Assembly (NCBI GenBank): GCA_947085255.1
Contig: CAMTVQ010000002.1
Coordinates: forward strand, 372,001-436,000
From: CAMTVQ01 sp947085255
GTDB taxonomy: Bacteria > Bacteroidota > Bacteroidia > Sphingobacteriales > Sphingobacteriaceae
Length of the DNA: 64,000 nucleotides
Reading direction: 5' to 3'
The translations under genes were made by a program, and so were the position numbers. The notes under the pieces are model-generated. The model saw only the letters and a list, made by a program, of their open reading frames with translations, did not search any database and had not been told where the DNA came from. Positions 44,036 through 52,336 of the stretch are shown here, piece by piece (the stretch's first letter is position 1; each line of letters starts with the position of its first letter).

Positions 44036-44584
44036 ATGAAAAAAATAAATTTACTACTTGTCGTTTTTGTAATTCTATTTGGGATTACAAGTACATCAAC
44101 TGCGCAAACATCAACTACGGTTACAACAGCAGCGGGAGCGGTGCTTATAGTTCCAACAGCGCTTACACAAACGGCTCCTTTACATTTTGGAACTATTAAT
44201 TTAGTTACCATTGCAGCTGGCACATGTATATTATCTACTTCAGGTGTGCGGGCTTTTACTGGTGGCTTAAGTGGATCAGCAAGTATTCCAGTAGCCACAA
44301 ATGCAGCGTATAATGTAACAGGTAAAATATCTCAAACATACGCTGTTACACTTCCTGCTGCTGCGATTATAATAAAAATCGGGAGTTCCGTAGCTGCTCC
44401 AGACAACATGACCGTTTCTGCATTTACAGCCCGTTTTTTAGGTGCTGCTGTTGATGCGCTAACAAGCAAACTAAGTGTTACTGGGACAGATAGTTTTGTA
44501 GTTGGCGCTACATTAACAAGTATGGCTGCGCAAAATGCTGGTGTATATACAGGTACTTTCAATGTAAGTATTGATTATAACTAA
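44036..44584 (+). CDS. DUF4402 protein, putative fimbrial subunit 1
   Basis: A 182-residue secreted protein with signal peptide (1-23, ..STSTAQ). The mature part is Ala/Thr/Val-rich beta sequence (LHFGTINLVTIAAGTCILSTSGVRAFTGG, ITV-like strands, and a C-terminal ..AGVYTGTFNVSIDYN). DUF4402 proteins resemble small pilin/spore-coat-U-like subunits and, in Proteobacteria, occur next to chaperone-usher genes. Here a PapD-like chaperone follows after 63 bases. Role as the major secreted subunit is inferred from position and size; no direct evidence of polymerisation. Confidence 0.78.
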   Translation: MKKINLLLVVFVILFGITSTSTAQTSTTVTTAAGAVLIVPTALTQTAPLHFGTINLVTIAAGTCILSTSGVRAFTGGLSGSASIPVATNAAYNVTGKISQTYAVTLPAAAIIIKIGSSVAAPDNMTVSAFTARFLGAAVDALTSKLSVTGTDSFVVGATLTSMAAQNAGVYTGTFNVSIDYN

Positions 44585-44647
44585 AATTTGTGCGTTCAGA
44601 ATTAAAAGTTTGAGTACCATAAATTATTAACCTTAAAAAAAAATAAA

Positions 44648-45475
44648 ATGAAAAAAATAATAGTATTTATGCTAATACCATTTATGGGTTTTAGCTTCCA
44701 TTCTTTTGCCCAAGGCGATTTGATAATATCTCCTACTCGTGTAGTTTTCGATGGCAAAAAGCCAAGCCAAGAACTAAATTTAGTAAACAACGGTAAAGAT
44801 ACTGCTGCTTACACTGTTTCTTTTGTTCAAAAAAAGATGAAAGAAGATGGAAGTTTTGAAAATATTGAAACGCAGGATTCAAGTCAGATGTTTGCCGATT
44901 CATATTTGAGATTTTATCCCCGAACAATAAAATTGGCTCCTGGCGAAGCTCAAGTAATTAAGCTACAATATACCCGTAAAAAAGACATGGAAATTGGCGA
45001 ATATCGTTCGCACCTTTACTTCAGAGCTGAAAAAAACAATACCCCAATCGGTATGAATACTACGGCTATAGTTCCAACAAAATTAGTGGTTCAACTCGTG
45101 CCCATATTTGGCATTAGTGTTCCAATTATTATACGTTCTGGAAATGTTAGCGCAACTTCAAGTTTAAGTAATATAAAATTAACTGGCCTACAAGATACAG
45201 AACAAGCACTTAATTTCACAATCAACAGAACAGGTAATAGCTCCTTGTTTGGAGATATTGTAATTGAATTTACACCAAAGAAAGGAAAGCCTTATCAAGT
45301 GGGTGTAATAAATGGTGTTGGAGTTTATACGAGTATCAACAATAGAAATATGGTTATGAAATTAAGCAACAATTCAGGTAAAAAAATTCAAAATGGCAAA
45401 TTGAAAGTACAATATATAAACCGTGAGGATACTAAACAAATTGTTTTAGCAAAAGCAGAAATTGATATCAAATAG
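44648..45475 (+). CDS. PapD-like periplasmic pilus chaperone
   Basis: A 275-residue exported protein (signal peptide 1-21, ..HSFAQ). Two Ig-like domains: the first (about 22-145) has LIISPTRVVFDGKKPSQELNLVNNGKDTAAYTVSF and LRFYPRTIKLAPGEAQVIKLQY, with IGEYRSHLYFRAE, all in the order of PapD-family donor-strand chaperones. The second runs to the end. It would bind DUF4402 subunits in the periplasm and deliver them to the usher-like protein. It is somewhat longer than classical chaperones (~230). Confidence 0.82.
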   Translation: MKKIIVFMLIPFMGFSFHSFAQGDLIISPTRVVFDGKKPSQELNLVNNGKDTAAYTVSFVQKKMKEDGSFENIETQDSSQMFADSYLRFYPRTIKLAPGEAQVIKLQYTRKKDMEIGEYRSHLYFRAEKNNTPIGMNTTAIVPTKLVVQLVPIFGISVPIIIRSGNVSATSSLSNIKLTGLQDTEQALNFTINRTGNSSLFGDIVIEFTPKKGKPYQVGVINGVGVYTSINNRNMVMKLSNNSGKKIQNGKLKVQYINREDTKQIVLAKAEIDIK

Positions 45476-45503
45476 TGATTTGAAACGGATATATATGATT
45501 TTA

Positions 45504-45544
45504 TTTTTTTTAACCCACGCTCAAAGTTGTGGGTTAAAAAAAAA
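45504..45544. other. Long A/T-flanked hairpin between chaperone and second subunit
   Basis: TAACCCAC (45511-45518) pairs with GTGGGTTA (45529-45536). The stem extends through T-run 45504-45510 and A-run 45537-45543, giving about 15 bp. The T-run precedes rather than follows the hairpin on either strand, so it is not a classical terminator; it may attenuate or process the operon mRNA. Confidence 0.6.
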
Positions 45545-45640
45545 TAAATACAAGATGAAATAGCTATGTACTAATGTTCAGGAAATGATATGAATGTTAT
45601 ATGGCGTATTCCATGAGGTCTAAAAACAAATTATATTCTC

Positions 45641-46156
45641 ATGAAAACATCAAGCACCGAATCTGTCTATCAAAAACCATACTCCTTATTAATCATTTTT
45701 TTCTTTTGCTTCAATGCATCATTCTCTCAGTCCGAAAAAGTAGAACCTTCAATAACAGCATCAGTAAAACAGTCCATCAATTTTGGATCTTTTTGCCTAA
45801 TAGGCAACTCCGGCGGTACAATCACAGTTGCATTTGATGGAAGCAGAACATCCACTGGTGGAATAGTTTTATTATCTAATGCACCCATTGCCACGCAGGC
45901 AATCTATGAAATCAAACTTAAAAAGGAACAAAATATAATCATCACCTACAATCCCAAAGCACTGCTAACAAATAGTAATGGAAGCAAACTATTGTTCGAT
46001 GTTGGTCCTTCTGACAAAGGAATTAATGGTTCAAGTTTTAAAATTGGCGGTGATAACAATTTTACTACTCAATTGCAATTAGGTGGCACACTACACATTC
46101 CGAGCACAGCACCTCCAGGAAATTATTTAGGTAGTTTCGATGTAACCTTTAATTAG
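45641..46156 (+). CDS. DUF4402-like protein, putative fimbrial subunit 2
   Basis: A 171-residue secreted protein (signal peptide about 1-30, ..FNASFSQ). The mature part has SVKQSINFGSFCLIGNSGGTITVAFDGSRTSTGGIVLL, a LGGTLHIPSTAPPGNYLGSFDVTFN ending and an overall DUF4402 plan. It is less Ala-rich than subunit 1, which may mean a minor or tip role (inference). It starts after an unusual leader shared with the DoxX-like gene and lies 9 bases before the usher-like gene. Confidence 0.75.
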   Translation: MKTSSTESVYQKPYSLLIIFFFCFNASFSQSEKVEPSITASVKQSINFGSFCLIGNSGGTITVAFDGSRTSTGGIVLLSNAPIATQAIYEIKLKKEQNIIITYNPKALLTNSNGSKLLFDVGPSDKGINGSSFKIGGDNNFTTQLQLGGTLHIPSTAPPGNYLGSFDVTFN

Positions 46157-46165
46157 GGATTTTTC

Positions 46166-48790
46166 ATGAAAAAGGATAATTTCTTCGGTAATTGCCTTGA
46201 ATATTATAAGTTAATAGCCAAACACTCATTCTCGTTTCTATTGATGTTTGTTTTTATTTTAGCTGGATTTGATGCGCCTGCACAAAACAGCACCTCCTTA
46301 GTTCCTAAAGATACTGCAATTGTTTACGATGAAATTCATATACAAGTGTTGCTTATGGAATATAAAAGTTTTTATATTGATGTTTTATATACTAACACTG
46401 GTTTACTCTACATAAATATTGAAGATCTATTCAAATTCTTGAATATTAATTGCAGATCTTATAAACAGGGGGAACATCTCAATGGATTTATTGAGAATGA
46501 AAGCCGAACGTATGAAATTGATTATACTGCCAAACAAATAATGGTTGGTGATAAGCTGTTTAATTCTCCAAATAGCTTGATAAAAGAAATGGGCGTTCTT
46601 TATATAGAATCTTCTTCGCTTTCAAAAGCGTTTGGAATATCAATGACGCTCAATTATCGATCGCTGGTCATTCAATTAAAATCGAATTTTGAACTACCAA
46701 TCATCAAACAACAACGCATTGAAAAACTACGAAACAATATTGCCAAATTAAACGGAGAAACTATTACTGATACCACAATAGTACGAAATTACCATTTGTT
46801 AAAGTTAGGAACCATTGATTGGACTCTAGGTTCTTCACAAGCATCAAATACAATAGGCCAAAACAACTTCGGGTTGGGTTTGGGTACTGAATTGTTATAC
46901 GGTGAAACAGATATATCAATGAATTATTATACTGGACAAAAACTTAACAATAGTCAACTAAACTACCTTTGGCGTTGGGTCGACAACGATAAATCAATCA
47001 TCAAACAAGCCACAATTGGCAGGATATCACCGCAAGCTATCTCCTCCATTAATTCACCAGTAGTGGGGGCAGAGATCAGGAATTCGCCTACTTTGGCAAG
47101 AAAAGCAACTGGCTATTACATCATTCATGAAATTACTAAACCTAATTGGATTGTAGAACTTTACATAAACAATGTATTGGTCAATTTTACAAAAGCTGAT
47201 GCTTCAGGTTTATTTATTTTCAAAGTTCCAATTGTTTATGGCTATACCATACTTAAGTTGAAATTTTATGGCCCTTTGGGTGAAGACCATGTCAATGAGC
47301 GCACTATAAATGTTCCTTACACTATTATGCCTACTAAAAAACTTGAATACAGTTTATCCGCTGCTATTGTTCAGGATAACAATTTAAACCGTTTCTTGAA
47401 AAGCGAATTTAATTATGGCATTAATACTATTTTAACCTTTGGCGGTGGGTTTGAATATCTATCATCCAATTTCAATAATTCAGTTATTCCTTATGCAAAA
47501 GCAAGTCTGCAACCCATTAATCAATTAACATGCTATGGCGAATATGTTTACGGTGTGAGAAGCAGAATTTTACTGAACTATTATTTTTTGAAAGATAACT
47601 TATTGGAAATTGATTATACAAAATATAAAGAAGGACAACTTGTTACATATAATCACTCTCTCGAAGAAAGAAAAATGAAAGTTTCCTTTCCATTCCGATT
47701 CAAAAATATCTCTGGAAATGGTTTAACTGAATTTACACAATATGTTTATAAAACTTTTACTTATAATCAGGAAAACAGCAGTTTATCTTTCAATTATAGA
47801 CAAATGAGTACAAATTTGTCCACCCAATTAAATTTCATAAATTCTCAACTTTTAAACACAATCACGAATCTATCGTTATCATATCGATTGAGTAATGGAT
47901 TTAGCCTCACTCCTGCTGTTCAATATAATGTAGGAGTGAACAAATTTGTAGTATATAAAATAACAACTGAAAAAAGAATTCCTTTTGGATTGATCTCTAT
48001 TTTATATCAAAACAATAATATGGATAACGACCAACTTATTGCACTTTCTTTTAGATACGATTTACCCTTTGCTAAAACTAATGGTACTACTTCGTTTTAC
48101 AATGGCAATGTTTCTATATCAGAGAGTGCTCAAGGTAGTTTGGCTTTCAAGGAAAACAAGAAAGGTTTATACATAAACAATAATCCCGCTGTTAGTAAAG
48201 GAGGAATAGCACTTTACCCATTTTTAGATTTGAATCAAAATGGCGTTTTCGATTCCAATGAACACATTGTGATGATAAACTCACCAAAAATACTTGGCGG
48301 TCAGCCAATTTTTAGCAAAAAAGATTCAATCATACGAATTCCCAATTTGATTGAATTTTCAAATTACATAATTGAATTTAGCGACGATAACTTGGAGAAT
48401 ATTACTTGGCGATTTAAAAATAAAAAATATCAAGTGTTAATCGATCCAAACCAATTTAAACGTATTGACATTCCAATTATTTCAGTTGGAGAAGTAAATG
48501 GCATGGTTTTTCTTAACCAAGAGAATTCAACGAAAGGAATTGGACGTATTTTAGTAAAATTTTACACTAAAAGCAACTCAAAAGTAGTTGCCGAAGTCCT
48601 TTCTGAATCTGACGGATATTTTTCTTATATGGGGCTTCATCAAGGAGATTACTTTGCCAGCATTGATTCAACACAATTGAGCAATTTGGATTTAACCACA
48701 AATCCACTAAAAATGGAATTCAGTATAAAAATGTTAGAAGAAGGGGATATAGTAGGAGATCTTAATTTTGTGTTAGTTAAAAAGAAATGA
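46166..48790 (+). CDS. Usher-like outer-membrane protein
   Basis: An 874-residue protein with a hydrophobic export segment (about 21-40, ..FDAPAQ). The N-terminal region (about 50-200) has FYIDVLYTNTGLLYINIEDLFKFLNI, like usher N-domains. A plug/barrel region follows, with IVELYINNVLVNFTKADASGLFIFKVPIVYGYTILKLKFYGPLGEDHVNERTINVPY, a strong usher feature. Beta-barrel strands then run to ~670. The C-terminus has LYPFLDLNQNGVFDSNEHI and a carboxypeptidase-regulatory-like domain (VNGMVFLNQENSTKGIGRILVKFY). This would be the outer-membrane pore for DUF4402 subunits. It is divergent from FimD/PapC and could belong to a separate clade. Confidence 0.72.
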   Translation: MKKDNFFGNCLEYYKLIAKHSFSFLLMFVFILAGFDAPAQNSTSLVPKDTAIVYDEIHIQVLLMEYKSFYIDVLYTNTGLLYINIEDLFKFLNINCRSYKQGEHLNGFIENESRTYEIDYTAKQIMVGDKLFNSPNSLIKEMGVLYIESSSLSKAFGISMTLNYRSLVIQLKSNFELPIIKQQRIEKLRNNIAKLNGETITDTTIVRNYHLLKLGTIDWTLGSSQASNTIGQNNFGLGLGTELLYGETDISMNYYTGQKLNNSQLNYLWRWVDNDKSIIKQATIGRISPQAISSINSPVVGAEIRNSPTLARKATGYYIIHEITKPNWIVELYINNVLVNFTKADASGLFIFKVPIVYGYTILKLKFYGPLGEDHVNERTINVPYTIMPTKKLEYSLSAAIVQDNNLNRFLKSEFNYGINTILTFGGGFEYLSSNFNNSVIPYAKASLQPINQLTCYGEYVYGVRSRILLNYYFLKDNLLEIDYTKYKEGQLVTYNHSLEERKMKVSFPFRFKNISGNGLTEFTQYVYKTFTYNQENSSLSFNYRQMSTNLSTQLNFINSQLLNTITNLSLSYRLSNGFSLTPAVQYNVGVNKFVVYKITTEKRIPFGLISILYQNNNMDNDQLIALSFRYDLPFAKTNGTTSFYNGNVSISESAQGSLAFKENKKGLYINNNPAVSKGGIALYPFLDLNQNGVFDSNEHIVMINSPKILGGQPIFSKKDSIIRIPNLIEFSNYIIEFSDDNLENITWRFKNKKYQVLIDPNQFKRIDIPIISVGEVNGMVFLNQENSTKGIGRILVKFYTKSNSKVVAEVLSESDGYFSYMGLHQGDYFASIDSTQLSNLDLTTNPLKMEFSIKMLEEGDIVGDLNFVLVKKK

Positions 48791-48840
48791 AATATAAATC
48801 CCCATATTGATCGGATCTCGCTGTTCGTCCTCGTTTAGCT

Positions 48841-48918
48841 TGTGTGGACTCTGGAGCTTATTTAATCGATGAATCGCAGAGTCCGCCTACACACTACCTA
48901 TTTGCGGAGACTCTGCTG
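48841..48918. repeat. 78-bp direct repeat, copy 2 (right of the fimbrial-like cluster)
   Basis: Same sequence and orientation as 43618-43695 with one A/G difference. It lies 51 bases after the usher-like stop and 29 bases before the feoB stop on the opposite strand. Confidence 0.9.
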
Positions 48919-48946
48919 GCAAAAAATATCTATTTACTGGTAGTAC

Positions 48947-51031
48947 CTACAAAAAGCAATTATAGGTAAGCAAGCTGGCTATGTATGCCAGTGCGGTCAT
49001 GTACACCAGCTGAATGGCTGGCCATTTCCAATGCTTGGTTTCGCGGAGGGTTACGGCTAAGGTACTCATGCATTGCATAGCAAAGGCATAAAACACCATG
49101 AGCGAAAAGGCGGTAGGCACATCAAATACGGGCTTGTTGGTTACAGCATTTCGGGCATTTTTCATTTTATCGCGTACCGAAGATAAATTGGTTTCATCTC
49201 CCTGCACGCTGTATATGGTTGCCATAGTGCCCACAAATACTTCGCGGGCGGCAAAACTGGTAATCAGCGCAATGCCTATTTTCCAATCAAAACCCAAGGG
49301 ACGAATAACAGGTTCTATGGTTCTGCCCAATACGCCGGCAAAAGAGGCTTCCAATTTTTCCGATCTTTGGTGCAATTGATTTGCGCTAGTTTGCGGCAGT
49401 GCGGCATAGCGGGTAGTAATTTCGTTCATGGCTGTAGGTGGTCCATACGTTGCCAGCACCCATAAAATAACAGAAACAGCCACAATTACTTTACCAGCCT
49501 CCCACACAAAAGTGCGTGATTTTTCCACCAAGGTCAATCCAATATTGCTCCAGCGCGGCATACGGTATACGGGCAATTCCATCAGAAAAAAGCCACGTTC
49601 TTTGCTCTTAATTATTTTTTGCAGCACCAATGATGCTACAATAGCGGCTACAAAACCCAATAGGTACATTGCCATAAGCACCATACCCTGCAAATTGAAT
49701 ATACCCCCAACAAACACATCGGGCACTACCAACGAAATGAGCAAGGTATACACGGGCAACCGTGCCGAGCAACTCATTAACGGAATCACCATAATGGTAA
49801 TGAGCCTATCTTTCCAATTTTCGATGGTACGGGTAGCCATAATAGCTGGCACGGCGCAAGCAATACCGCTAATAAGCGGCACTACCGATTTGCCGTTGAG
49901 CCCTACACTGCGCATCAGCTTGTCCATCATAAAGGTAACACGCGCCATATAGCCCGTATCTTCTAAAATGGCGATAAACGCAAAAAGGATAACAATTTGT
50001 GGTAAAAAAATGAGCACGCCACTTAAGCCTGCCAATACCCCATCTACCAACAAATTGGCTATTACCCCATGTGGCAACACACGGTGCAAGAAATTACCAA
50101 AAAGCAAAAAACACTGCTCTATGGCATCCATTGGATATTTAGAAAAGGTGAAAATAGATTGAAATACCACGAAAAGTATTGCCAAAAAAATAAGGACTCC
50201 AAAAAACTTATGGGTTAGCAACCGGTCTAATCGGTTGCTAAATGTTTCGTCGTGCTTGTGCTCTTGTTTTACCGTATCATACAACAAATCATTAATGAGG
50301 TTGTAGCGCAACAAGGTTTCTTGCGTTTGCAGTTGCTGAATATTAGGCGGATTATTGGCTACGGCAAAAGCAATGGCCTTTTTTTGTTCGGCGGTAATAA
50401 ATTTGGCTTCGCCAAATAAACTGATAAGTTGAAAAGCAATATACTCGTTGGGATTACCCGTAATGGCTTTTATTTTTTCTGTTAGCGCTGGTGCAAGTGT
50501 GGCTGTTTCTATATGAAAAAGCGGTGCAACAATAGCGCCTTTGCTGGCAATCGCCTCTTTTAGCTGGGTAATACCTGCCCCGTTGCGCGCATCCAGCTGC
50601 ACAATGGGGATGCCTAAGCGGCTTTGCATTTCTGCAACATCAATTTCTATGACTAACTGCTTTGCCATATCCATCATGTTTAGCGCCAGCACCATGGGTA
50701 TGCCCAAATCGGCTACTTGTGTAAACAGCAATAAATTACGCTTCATGTTGGTGGCATCTACCACTAGCACAATCAAATCCGGACGTGTTCCCGAATCTGT
50801 ATCACACAATACGTTAAAAGCAATGGTTTCATCCGCAGAGCGCGGATACAAGGAATAGATACCTGGCAAATCGATGATGTCCACCACTTCGCCAGTGGCT
50901 AAGGCACACTTCCCCGTTTTTTTATCAATAGTAACACCCGGAAAGTTTCCTACCTTTTGGTTAAGACCCGTAAGTGCATTAAAAAGCGTTGATTTTCCAG
51001 TATTGGGGTTGCCTACTAATGCTACTTTCAA
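48947..51031 (-). CDS. feoB: Ferrous iron transport protein B
   Basis: A 694-residue inner-membrane Fe2+ permease. The N-terminal G domain has G1 GNPNTGKST (7-15), the G2-like GNFPGVTIDKKTG, G3 DLPGIYSL and G4 NMMD. Two Gate domains with paired helix sets follow (GLNGKSVVPLISGIACAVPAIMATRTIE; SFAAREVFVGTMATIYSVQ). A short cytosolic segment links to the C-terminal helix. feoA lies 10 bases upstream. The stop abuts direct-repeat copy 2. Confidence 0.97.
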   Translation of the reverse strand: MKVALVGNPNTGKSTLFNALTGLNQKVGNFPGVTIDKKTGKCALATGEVVDIIDLPGIYSLYPRSADETIAFNVLCDTDSGTRPDLIVLVVDATNMKRNLLLFTQVADLGIPMVLALNMMDMAKQLVIEIDVAEMQSRLGIPIVQLDARNGAGITQLKEAIASKGAIVAPLFHIETATLAPALTEKIKAITGNPNEYIAFQLISLFGEAKFITAEQKKAIAFAVANNPPNIQQLQTQETLLRYNLINDLLYDTVKQEHKHDETFSNRLDRLLTHKFFGVLIFLAILFVVFQSIFTFSKYPMDAIEQCFLLFGNFLHRVLPHGVIANLLVDGVLAGLSGVLIFLPQIVILFAFIAILEDTGYMARVTFMMDKLMRSVGLNGKSVVPLISGIACAVPAIMATRTIENWKDRLITIMVIPLMSCSARLPVYTLLISLVVPDVFVGGIFNLQGMVLMAMYLLGFVAAIVASLVLQKIIKSKERGFFLMELPVYRMPRWSNIGLTLVEKSRTFVWEAGKVIVAVSVILWVLATYGPPTAMNEITTRYAALPQTSANQLHQRSEKLEASFAGVLGRTIEPVIRPLGFDWKIGIALITSFAAREVFVGTMATIYSVQGDETNLSSVRDKMKNARNAVTNKPVFDVPTAFSLMVFYAFAMQCMSTLAVTLRETKHWKWPAIQLVYMTALAYIASLLTYNCFL

Positions 51032-51041
51032 GATGGTTAGG

Positions 51042-51257
51042 TTATTTTATCAGAATGGTATCGGCTTCGCTAAGACGTAGGCTTAATTTATATCCCGAAA
51101 CCGTAATGGCAATAGGGTCGCCAAAGGGAGCAATATTGGTTACCTGTACCCACTCGCCAGGCAAACAGCCCATTTCTAAGAGTTTTACCGACAATAACTC
51201 ATCGGTAAAAGAATGAATAGTAGCTTTTGCGCCTAAGGGCAGTTGAGATAAGGTCAT
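51042..51257 (-). CDS. feoA: Ferrous iron transport protein A
   Basis: A 71-residue SH3-like cytosolic partner of FeoB (LSQLPLGAKATI, LLEMGCLPGEWVQV, APFGDPIAITVSGYKLSLR). Length and order are standard. A long palindrome sits just upstream, likely an iron-responsive operator. Confidence 0.93.
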   Translation of the reverse strand: MTLSQLPLGAKATIHSFTDELLSVKLLEMGCLPGEWVQVTNIAPFGDPIAITVSGYKLSLRLSEADTILIK

Positions 51258-51271
51258 AAAGAATCACAAAT

Positions 51272-51310
51272 AAACTAATTTATTTAGAATTATTCCAAAT
51301 AAATTAGTTT
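51272..51310. promoter_or_regulatory. Palindromic operator upstream of feoAB
   Basis: AAACTAATTTATTT (51272-51285) and AAATAAATTAGTTT (51297-51310) are a perfect 14-bp inverted repeat. The centre reads ATTTAGAATTATTCCAAAT, a 9-1-9 near-palindrome of the size bound by Fur- or DtxR/MntR-type iron regulators. It lies 15 bases before the feoA start. The regulator's identity is not determined. Confidence 0.65.
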
Positions 51311-51321
51311 TGTTCTTTTCT

Positions 51322-51489
51322 TTATACGTTAATTTTGCCTACTTCCGATTTTTGCTGACCAAAAGTAGGGCAATTACACCCTTTTTTTTGTTTAAGAGGG
51401 CGGTAGCCTGCCCGTGGCGAACAGGCACTAAGTACTAAGCAGATTAGTACAAAAAACAGACTGTAGCGCAGGGTATTCCTTTTAGTCAT
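51322..51489 (-). CDS. Small lipoprotein
   Basis: 55 residues from ATG 51489 (MTKRNTLRYSLFFVLICLVLSACS) with a lipobox LSAC (cleavage before Cys about 23). A short mature tail ends with KKGCNCPTFGQQ, a Cys-Asn-Cys-Pro motif I recall from other tiny Bacteroidota lipoproteins. It lies 8 bases after vanZ. A longer frame upstream overlaps vanZ and is not needed. Function unknown. Confidence 0.7.
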   Translation of the reverse strand: MTKRNTLRYSLFFVLICLVLSACSPRAGYRPLKQKKGCNCPTFGQQKSEVGKINV

Positions 51490-51497
51490 ACAGGTGA

Positions 51498-51869
51498 TTA
51501 ACGCAATGCAGGTATTTTTGTTATACACAACCAAGCAAATAAGCAGCCAGATATGTTCGCTACTATATCTAATGGGTCTCCGCTGCGGTAGGTAAAAAAG
51601 TAGGCTTGCAAAAACTCGATAAACATTCCGTAAAACACACAAAAACAAGCCATCAAAAATGGCAATATGTCATTTGGTGGTCGTGCTATATCTTGGCGGT
51701 TCAGCCCTCTTACGAGCAGAATTTGCAATACAAAATAGAATCCAAAGTGGACGAGTTTATCCAGGTGTGGAATACGCTGCAATGTCGAAATTCGACCGTT
51801 ATACAAACAAGACATCACGAAAATAACCCCTACCCACAGTATAGCCGGTACAAAACTCTTCCAATTCAT
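51498..51869 (-). CDS. VanZ family membrane protein
   Basis: A 123-residue protein with four hydrophobic helices and the family's LDKLVHFGFYFVLQIL and YGMFIEFLQAYFFTYRSGDPLDIVANISG. VanZ-like proteins are named after a teicoplanin-resistance accessory protein, but this chromosomal type has no proven resistance role. The start overlaps the gcvH stop by one base. gcvH-vanZ is a common order near sprA. Confidence 0.85.
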   Translation of the reverse strand: MNWKSFVPAILWVGVIFVMSCLYNGRISTLQRIPHLDKLVHFGFYFVLQILLVRGLNRQDIARPPNDILPFLMACFCVFYGMFIEFLQAYFFTYRSGDPLDIVANISGCLFAWLCITKIPALR

Positions 51870-52249
51870 TAGGCGCCTATCAAAACTTTGTAAGCTGTGG
51901 CATCCAATAGTGCGCTCACATCTGCTGTATTTGATACCTTAATACGCACCATCCAACCATCGCCATAAGGGTCTTTGTTTACCAATTCTGGCGTAGTATC
52001 TAATTTTTTGTTCATTTCCAATATCTCACCACTTACCGGCATAAACAAGTCAGATACTGTTTTTACTGCCTCTACGGTACCGAATACATCTTCGTGATTT
52101 ACAGTTTTTCCAATCGTATTAATATCTACATATACAATATCTCCCAATTCGCGTTGTGCAAAATCGGTAATACCAATAGTAGCTACATCTCCTTCTAATT
52201 TTACCCACTCGTGGTCTTTCGTGTATTTTAATTCGGCTGGTATGTTCAT
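51869..52249 (-). CDS. gcvH: Glycine cleavage system H protein
   Basis: A 126-residue lipoyl carrier. The lipoylated lysine is in TVEAVKTVSDL (K63); YTKDHEWVKLEGDVATIGITDFAQ and NKDPYGDGWMVRI are standard. It shuttles the aminomethyl group between GcvP (10145-13033) and GcvT. Preceded by a well-spaced promoter and followed by vanZ. Confidence 0.96.
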   Translation of the reverse strand: MNIPAELKYTKDHEWVKLEGDVATIGITDFAQRELGDIVYVDINTIGKTVNHEDVFGTVEAVKTVSDLFMPVSGEILEMNKKLDTTPELVNKDPYGDGWMVRIKVSNTADVSALLDATAYKVLIGA

Positions 52250-52275
52250 TCTTCTTTATATTTTTTAATTGGTTT

Positions 52276-52307
52276 CAAAAGTAATTCTTTTAGTACACCT
52301 GCACAAA
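52276..52307 (-). promoter_or_regulatory. Promoter of gcvH (TTTG-N20-TActTTTG)
   Basis: Minus-strand TTTG (52304-52307) and TACTTTTG (52276-52283) are 20 bases apart, the same spacing as at ahcY. gcvH starts at 52249. It lies in the 87-base gap after sprA, so gcvH-vanZ-lipoprotein can be a separate transcript. Confidence 0.6.
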
Positions 52308-52336
52308 CAGACACACCTTTTTTACGCTAAAGTAGT

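Noticed and set aside
45601..45837. 78-codon frame overlapping the start of the second DUF4402 gene as a full gene
   Set aside because: Beyond the KNKLYSHE segment it is only an out-of-frame reading of the signal peptide region; retained only as a leader observation.
44036..48790. Type V (FimA/Mfa) pilus operon of Bacteroidales
   Set aside because: Subunits lack lipoprotein signals and the FimA-like domains; the PapD-like chaperone and usher-like protein are not part of type V systems.
51490..51648. Longer 108-codon version of the small lipoprotein
   Set aside because: The extension overlaps vanZ in another frame and would bury the lipoprotein signal peptide.
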